Assembly (NCBI GenBank): GCA_934667865.1
Contig: CAKUMR010000005.1
Location: forward strand, 1 to 17,544
DNA length: 17,544 nt
DNA from: an uncultured Oscillospiraceae bacterium
Lineage (GTDB): Bacteria; Bacillota_A; Clostridia; Oscillospirales; Oscillospiraceae
Direction: 5' to 3'
Shown here: one piece after another, positions 14,202 to 17,544 of the stretch
Position numbering within the stretch: the first letter of the stretch is position 1
How the letters are laid out: every line of letters begins with the position of its first letter
Translations under genes and position numbers: made by a program
The notes under the pieces: generated by a model
What the model was told of the DNA's origin: nothing
What the model saw: the letters and a program-made list of their open reading frames with translations, nothing else
The model's database searches: none

Positions 14202-14849
14202 CTACGCTTCGCCGCTGACCACCTCCAAAAGCTCAGATAATTCGGTTATCCGATATTGTGCAAGTGGGGACTTCACGGCATCGCCGATCGCCGCACCGTG
14301 AAATCCGCCGCGATAAGCCGCTTCTATCCCGGCCTGTGCATCCTCGACGACGATGCACTCCGCCGGCTGCAGGCCGAGCATCTGCGCAGCCTTGAGGAAA
14401 ACCTCCGGGTCGGGTTTGGAACGGGTGATGTTGTTCCCGTCGGAAATGGCGTCAAAGGCGCTCTCCAGCCCGATGCGGGAGAGGATCAGCCGCGCGTTCT
14501 TACTGGACGAGCCGATGGCAAGCAGCACTCCGCGCCCGCGCAGGGCGTCCAGCGTTTCCCGCGTTTCCGGGGCGACGTCGGCCGGGGTCATGTTTTGCAG
14601 GAGCAGGCGGTAGAGCTCGTTCTTGTCGGCCGCCATTTTTTCCTTTTCCTGCTGCGTATAGCGGCGCGCGGCGCGCTCGAGAATGATCTCCAGCGATGCC
14701 ATCCGGCTCACGCCGCGCAGGCGGTTGTTGATCTCCCGGTCGAAGTAAATTTTCTCCCGGTCGGCAAGCGCCTTCCACGCGCGGTAATGGTATTCGTCTG
14801 TGGAGCAGATCACGCCGTCCAGATCAAAAATAATGCCGCGATACTTCAT
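14202..14849 (-). CDS. pgmB: Beta-phosphoglucomutase
   Basis: Converts beta-glucose 1-phosphate to glucose 6-phosphate in the cytosol by way of a phospho-aspartate enzyme and a glucose 1,6-bisphosphate intermediate. The 215 residues match the HAD-superfamily PgmB length. Visible: DLDGV with nucleophile D9 and acid/base D11, H21 in the cap, RLRGVSR (43-49), SSS (114-116), K145 in SKPDPEVF, and E169-D170 in VVEDAQAG. Numbering agrees almost exactly with the Lactococcus lactis enzyme (K145, E169, D170). The start codon overlaps the GH65 stop as ATGA, and a strong GGAGGGGAGG site lies inside the end of GH65, so the two are translationally coupled. This pairing is the classic route for the beta-glucose 1-phosphate made by GH65 phosphorylases. 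Confidence 0.95.
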   Translation of the reverse strand: MKYRGIIFDLDGVICSTDEYHYRAWKALADREKIYFDREINNRLRGVSRMASLEIILERAARRYTQQEKEKMAADKNELYRLLLQNMTPADVAPETRETLDALRGRGVLLAIGSSSKNARLILSRIGLESAFDAISDGNNITRSKPDPEVFLKAAQMLGLQPAECIVVEDAQAGIEAAYRGGFHGAAIGDAVKSPLAQYRITELSELLEVVSGEA

Positions 14850-17182
14850 GCTTCCTCCCCTCCAAGACCGAACACATAGACGCGCTCCGGGAAAAGCGAC
14901 ACGTTCTTCCCGCAGACCTGAAGCCCGAGCTCCTCGCCGCCGTTGGAAATGCGCATTTCCGTCTGCGTTACGGTAATTTCAAGCAGCCGGCCCTGCCAGC
15001 TGAGGTCAAAGTGCAGCTCCCGCCACTGCGGGGGCAGATGCGGACTGATCGTGAGCCTGCCGCCCTCCTGCCGCACGCCGCCGAAGCCCATGACCACGGC
15101 CTGCCAGATACCGCCCATATTGGCCGCATGGATGCCGTTGTCGCAGGAGTCGGAGATGTCGCCGAGGTCGGTTTCCGCCGCGCCGCGAAACATCCGGTAG
15201 GCCTCCTCGCCCATGCCGAGATCGCTTGCCAGAATACTGTGGATCGCGCGGCTGAGCGAGGAATCGTGCAGCGTGCGCGCTTCGTAATAGAGATAATTTT
15301 TCCTGCGGATCTCGTCGGAATACTGCCTGCCTGCAAGATAGAGAAGCTGCACGACGTCCGCCTGCTTTGCCGCCTGATAGAGGTTCAGGTCGTCGAAGCT
15401 GTAATCTCTCAGAATTTCGGCCACGCGGCCGGTTTCCTTGTAGGGCCGCAGGTCGAGGAACTTCTTCTGATAATAGCCGTCGAACTGCTCGATCAGGCCG
15501 GTTTCCGGGTCGGGCGCGGGCAGATAGAGCTTTTCCAGCCGCTCGGCAAAGAGTGTGCGCAGGGCGTCCATGGAGCCGAGCTGTCGTTCGAGCCGCGTTT
15601 TCAGCGCGCCCGTGACCTGCTCGGCGGCCTGCATCCCATAGCGCAGGTTCCACGCGGCAAGATGATTCGTGTAGGCGTTGTTGTCCACATCCACCTGATA
15701 TTCGTCCGGGCCGATGACGTGCGTCAGCTCGTACCGGCCATCGCGGGCTTCCAGCCGGTCCGCCCAGTAGAGCGCGGTCTCCAGAAGCATCTCGTAGCCG
15801 CAGCGCTCCATAAAGCGCCGGTCGCCGGTGGCCTCATAATAGCGCTGCACGGTATAGGCCACGTCCGCCGTGACGTGCAGCTCTATTTTGCCGGTTTCGC
15901 AGGGCACCTGCTTGCCCGTGATCAGGTCGACGCCCAGCGTATCGGGCGTCACGTCGCCGTCCTCGATCCAGCCCGCCTCCCACGGGAAGCGCGCCCCCCG
16001 GCAGCCCTCGCGCTGCGCACTGCGGCGCGCCCCGGCAAGATTGCGGTAGCGGTATTCCAGCAGGCGCCGGGCAAGCTCCGGATTGGTGTAAAGATAGCAG
16101 GGCAGGACAAAAATTTCGGTATCCCAGAAGGAATGGCCCTTGTAGCCCTCGCCGGTCAGCCCCTTGGCGGCGACGCCGATGCGGCTGTCGATCGGATTGG
16201 CCATGAGGTGCAGATGATAGATCGCAAAGCGGATGGCTTTTTGATCAAAATCGTTTTCGGAGCAGACGGAAATATCATGCTGTTTCCAGAATTCCGCCCA
16301 GTTTGCAGCGCTGCGGCGGAAGTGTGTCTCGTAATTCTCCGAGGCCAGCCGGCGGAAATCGGCAAGCGCGTCCGGAAGGACGCGGCGGTTCGCCTCCGCG
16401 GGAGAAAGATGGGCATATTCCTCGTCGCGCGCTGTGTGGATGGCCGAGAGCTTTTCCAGCCGCAGCGTGTGCCCGGCGGGCACGGTCAGCGTGTAGCGCA
16501 CGCCAAGATAGCGCCGCCCGCCCGCGATCTTGGGCGAAACGGCACACGCCTCGCCGTCGAGGAAGATGCGGTGCGCCGCGTGCGTGACGGTGTGGATGCC
16601 GGATTGCAGCGTCTGCGCGGGATATTGCAGCACGCCGCCGTCGAGCACGCGGGAGTTGCCCTCGACCAGATGCTGCGTGCCGCTGTTGGTCACGCGGCCG
16701 TCTATGCCGCTACACAGCGTCAGCTCGACCGCGCAGTCGGGCGTGATCTCCATGGCCGAGGCCATCAGATGCGGATTTTCCGCCGAGACCATTCTCCACC
16801 AGCGCAGCGTCAGCTCCGCGCCGTCCGGCGCGCGCCAGCGCGCCTTGCGGTGCAGCTCGGCGGTGTAGAGGTCGAGGCTGCGCTCGTGCTCGAGGGTCGT
16901 GCCCGTGAGAAGCGAAAAGCGCTTGCCGTTTACGAAGAGGTCGAGCCTTGTCACATCGGGCAGGTTCGGCAGCTCGCTGACCTCACTGGTATGGTAGCGG
17001 TCAAAGGTGCCGCAGACGAAAAGGTTGCGCGTTTGCCCGACATAGGCCTCATCCAGCGCGGCGCGCTGGCCGAGATAGCCGTTGCCGAGGGTCAGGACGG
17101 TTTCATATTTTGCCAGATGCTCCGGCGAAAAGCCCGGCTCCGCGATCGTCCAGCAGGCGCAGCCGGCGGTATTCTGTTCCAT
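14846..17182 (-). CDS. GH65 family disaccharide phosphorylase
   Basis: Cytosolic inverting phosphorylase expected to split an alpha-glucosyl disaccharide with phosphate into beta-glucose 1-phosphate and a free acceptor. The 778 residues fit the family: an N-terminal beta-sandwich starting near ETVLTLGNGYLGQR (about 27-40), a helical (alpha/alpha)6 barrel with GLTGEGYKGHSFWDTEIF (about 337-354), the general acid E494 in HVIGPDEY, followed by VDNNAYTNH, and a C-terminal beta domain. GH65 covers maltose, trehalose, kojibiose, nigerose and glucosylglycerol phosphorylases; the overall sequence reminds me most of kojibiose-type enzymes, but substrate is not settled. It starts 10 bases after the ABC permease, with GAGGA overlapping that gene's stop, and overlaps pgmB by 4 bases. 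Family is secure; specificity is open. Confidence 0.93.
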   Translation of the reverse strand: MEQNTAGCACWTIAEPGFSPEHLAKYETVLTLGNGYLGQRAALDEAYVGQTRNLFVCGTFDRYHTSEVSELPNLPDVTRLDLFVNGKRFSLLTGTTLEHERSLDLYTAELHRKARWRAPDGAELTLRWWRMVSAENPHLMASAMEITPDCAVELTLCSGIDGRVTNSGTQHLVEGNSRVLDGGVLQYPAQTLQSGIHTVTHAAHRIFLDGEACAVSPKIAGGRRYLGVRYTLTVPAGHTLRLEKLSAIHTARDEEYAHLSPAEANRRVLPDALADFRRLASENYETHFRRSAANWAEFWKQHDISVCSENDFDQKAIRFAIYHLHLMANPIDSRIGVAAKGLTGEGYKGHSFWDTEIFVLPCYLYTNPELARRLLEYRYRNLAGARRSAQREGCRGARFPWEAGWIEDGDVTPDTLGVDLITGKQVPCETGKIELHVTADVAYTVQRYYEATGDRRFMERCGYEMLLETALYWADRLEARDGRYELTHVIGPDEYQVDVDNNAYTNHLAAWNLRYGMQAAEQVTGALKTRLERQLGSMDALRTLFAERLEKLYLPAPDPETGLIEQFDGYYQKKFLDLRPYKETGRVAEILRDYSFDDLNLYQAAKQADVVQLLYLAGRQYSDEIRRKNYLYYEARTLHDSSLSRAIHSILASDLGMGEEAYRMFRGAAETDLGDISDSCDNGIHAANMGGIWQAVVMGFGGVRQEGGRLTISPHLPPQWRELHFDLSWQGRLLEITVTQTEMRISNGGEELGLQVCGKNVSLFPERVYVFGLGGEEA

Positions 17183-17192
17183 AAGCGTATCC

Positions 17193-17544
17193 TCAGCCCT
17201 TCAGACCGGTCGAGGCCAGGCTCTGCTGCACCTGCTTCTGCATGAACAGGTACAGAATAATGCCCGGCACGATGACCAGCGTCAGCGCGGCAAACATCTT
17301 GGTATAGTCATAGGAGAAGGACTGGTTGAAAAATTGCAGCGCGACCGGCATGGTGCGGGCGCTCTCCGTATGGGTGAGCATGGAGGCGTAGAAATATTCG
17401 TTCCAGTTGTTCAGGAACATCAGGATGCCCGCCGTGGCCATGCCGCTCCTGGCAAGCGGCAGATTGATCTTCCAGAAGGTGCGGAAGAAGCCCGCGCCGT
17501 CCAGACGCGCCGACTCGTCCAGCTCCTTCGGCACGGACAGGAAG
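17193..17544 (-). CDS. Sugar ABC transporter permease (CUT1, MalG/AraQ-like), C-terminal part
   Basis: Inner-membrane permease subunit of a carbohydrate importer. About 116 residues are present; the N-terminal part lies beyond the right edge (the family is about 270-300 residues). Visible: the cytoplasmic EAA loop that contacts the ATPase, PKELDESARLDGAG followed by KINLPLA; a membrane span around GMATAGILMFLNNWNEYFYA; a last span around LTLVIVPGIILYLFMQ; and the usual tail ending in GLKG. WNEYFYA is typical of the second permease of CUT1 systems. It comes first among the visible genes of the operon and would bring in the disaccharide or oligosaccharide handled by GH65. The binding protein and first permease are expected further to the right. 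Confidence 0.92.
   Translation of the reverse strand, partial: FLSVPKELDESARLDGAGFFRTFWKINLPLARSGMATAGILMFLNNWNEYFYASMLTHTESARTMPVALQFFNQSFSYDYTKMFAALTLVIVPGIILYLFMQKQVQQSLASTGLKG

Noticed and set aside
15011..17245. A 744-codon plus-strand open frame opposite GH65
   Set aside because: Antisense shadow of a secure GH65 gene; no motif and no start signal.

Overview
The window reads as chromosomal DNA of a high-GC, Gram-positive anaerobe of the class Clostridia, most likely a gut Oscillospiraceae/Ruminococcaceae relative. The reasons are GC-rich coding sequence against sharply AT-rich promoters, strong AGGAGG-type ribosome binding sites, a secreted enzyme with Big2 and FIVAR modules and an LPxTG-like wall-sorting tail, and GH65 phosphorylase genes typical of gut Firmicutes. 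The taxonomic call is inference. No RNA gene, insertion sequence, prophage or CRISPR array was seen.

Layout. (1) 1-1742, minus strand: the N-terminal half of a type II (archaeal-type) glyceraldehyde-3-phosphate dehydrogenase with its own promoter, then a DeoR-family regulator ending in a strong terminator. (2) 1743-2034: a 292-base divergent control region with one consensus-like promoter each way. (3) 2035-7794, plus strand: a tight five-gene operon encoding an archaeal-type phosphoglycerate kinase, a LarA-family nickel-pincer racemase homologue, a malic enzyme, a class II fructose/tagatose-bisphosphate aldolase and a probably PPi-dependent phosphofructokinase. (4) 7795-8838: a bidirectional terminator, a small unrecognised minus-strand gene that may be a gene remnant, its promoter, and an AT-rich stretch with repeated sequence boxes. 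(5) 8839-17544, minus strand: a sugar-uptake operon read from the right edge inwards, made of an ABC permease (partial), a GH65 disaccharide phosphorylase, beta-phosphoglucomutase and a 1771-residue cell-wall-anchored glycosidase-like protein.

How the genes may work together. In the right half, the surface protein would process a glycan outside the cell, the ABC system would import a short alpha-glucoside, GH65 would split it with phosphate into beta-glucose 1-phosphate plus an acceptor, and PgmB would make glucose 6-phosphate. In the left half, phosphofructokinase, aldolase, GAPDH and PGK would carry fructose 6-phosphate to 3-phosphoglycerate using PPi-linked and archaeal-type enzymes. The LarA homologue and malic enzyme suggest a side entry for D- or L-malate towards pyruvate. 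The two halves are separate transcription units, and the functional link between them is inference.

The points most worth a second look are: the archaeal-type GAPDH/PGK pair in a bacterial operon, with a PGK that seems to lack one substrate-binding arginine; the LarA-malic enzyme pairing; the giant glycosidase with an unassigned catalytic core; and an 890-base stretch in that gene repeated with no mismatch while its flanks have diverged.
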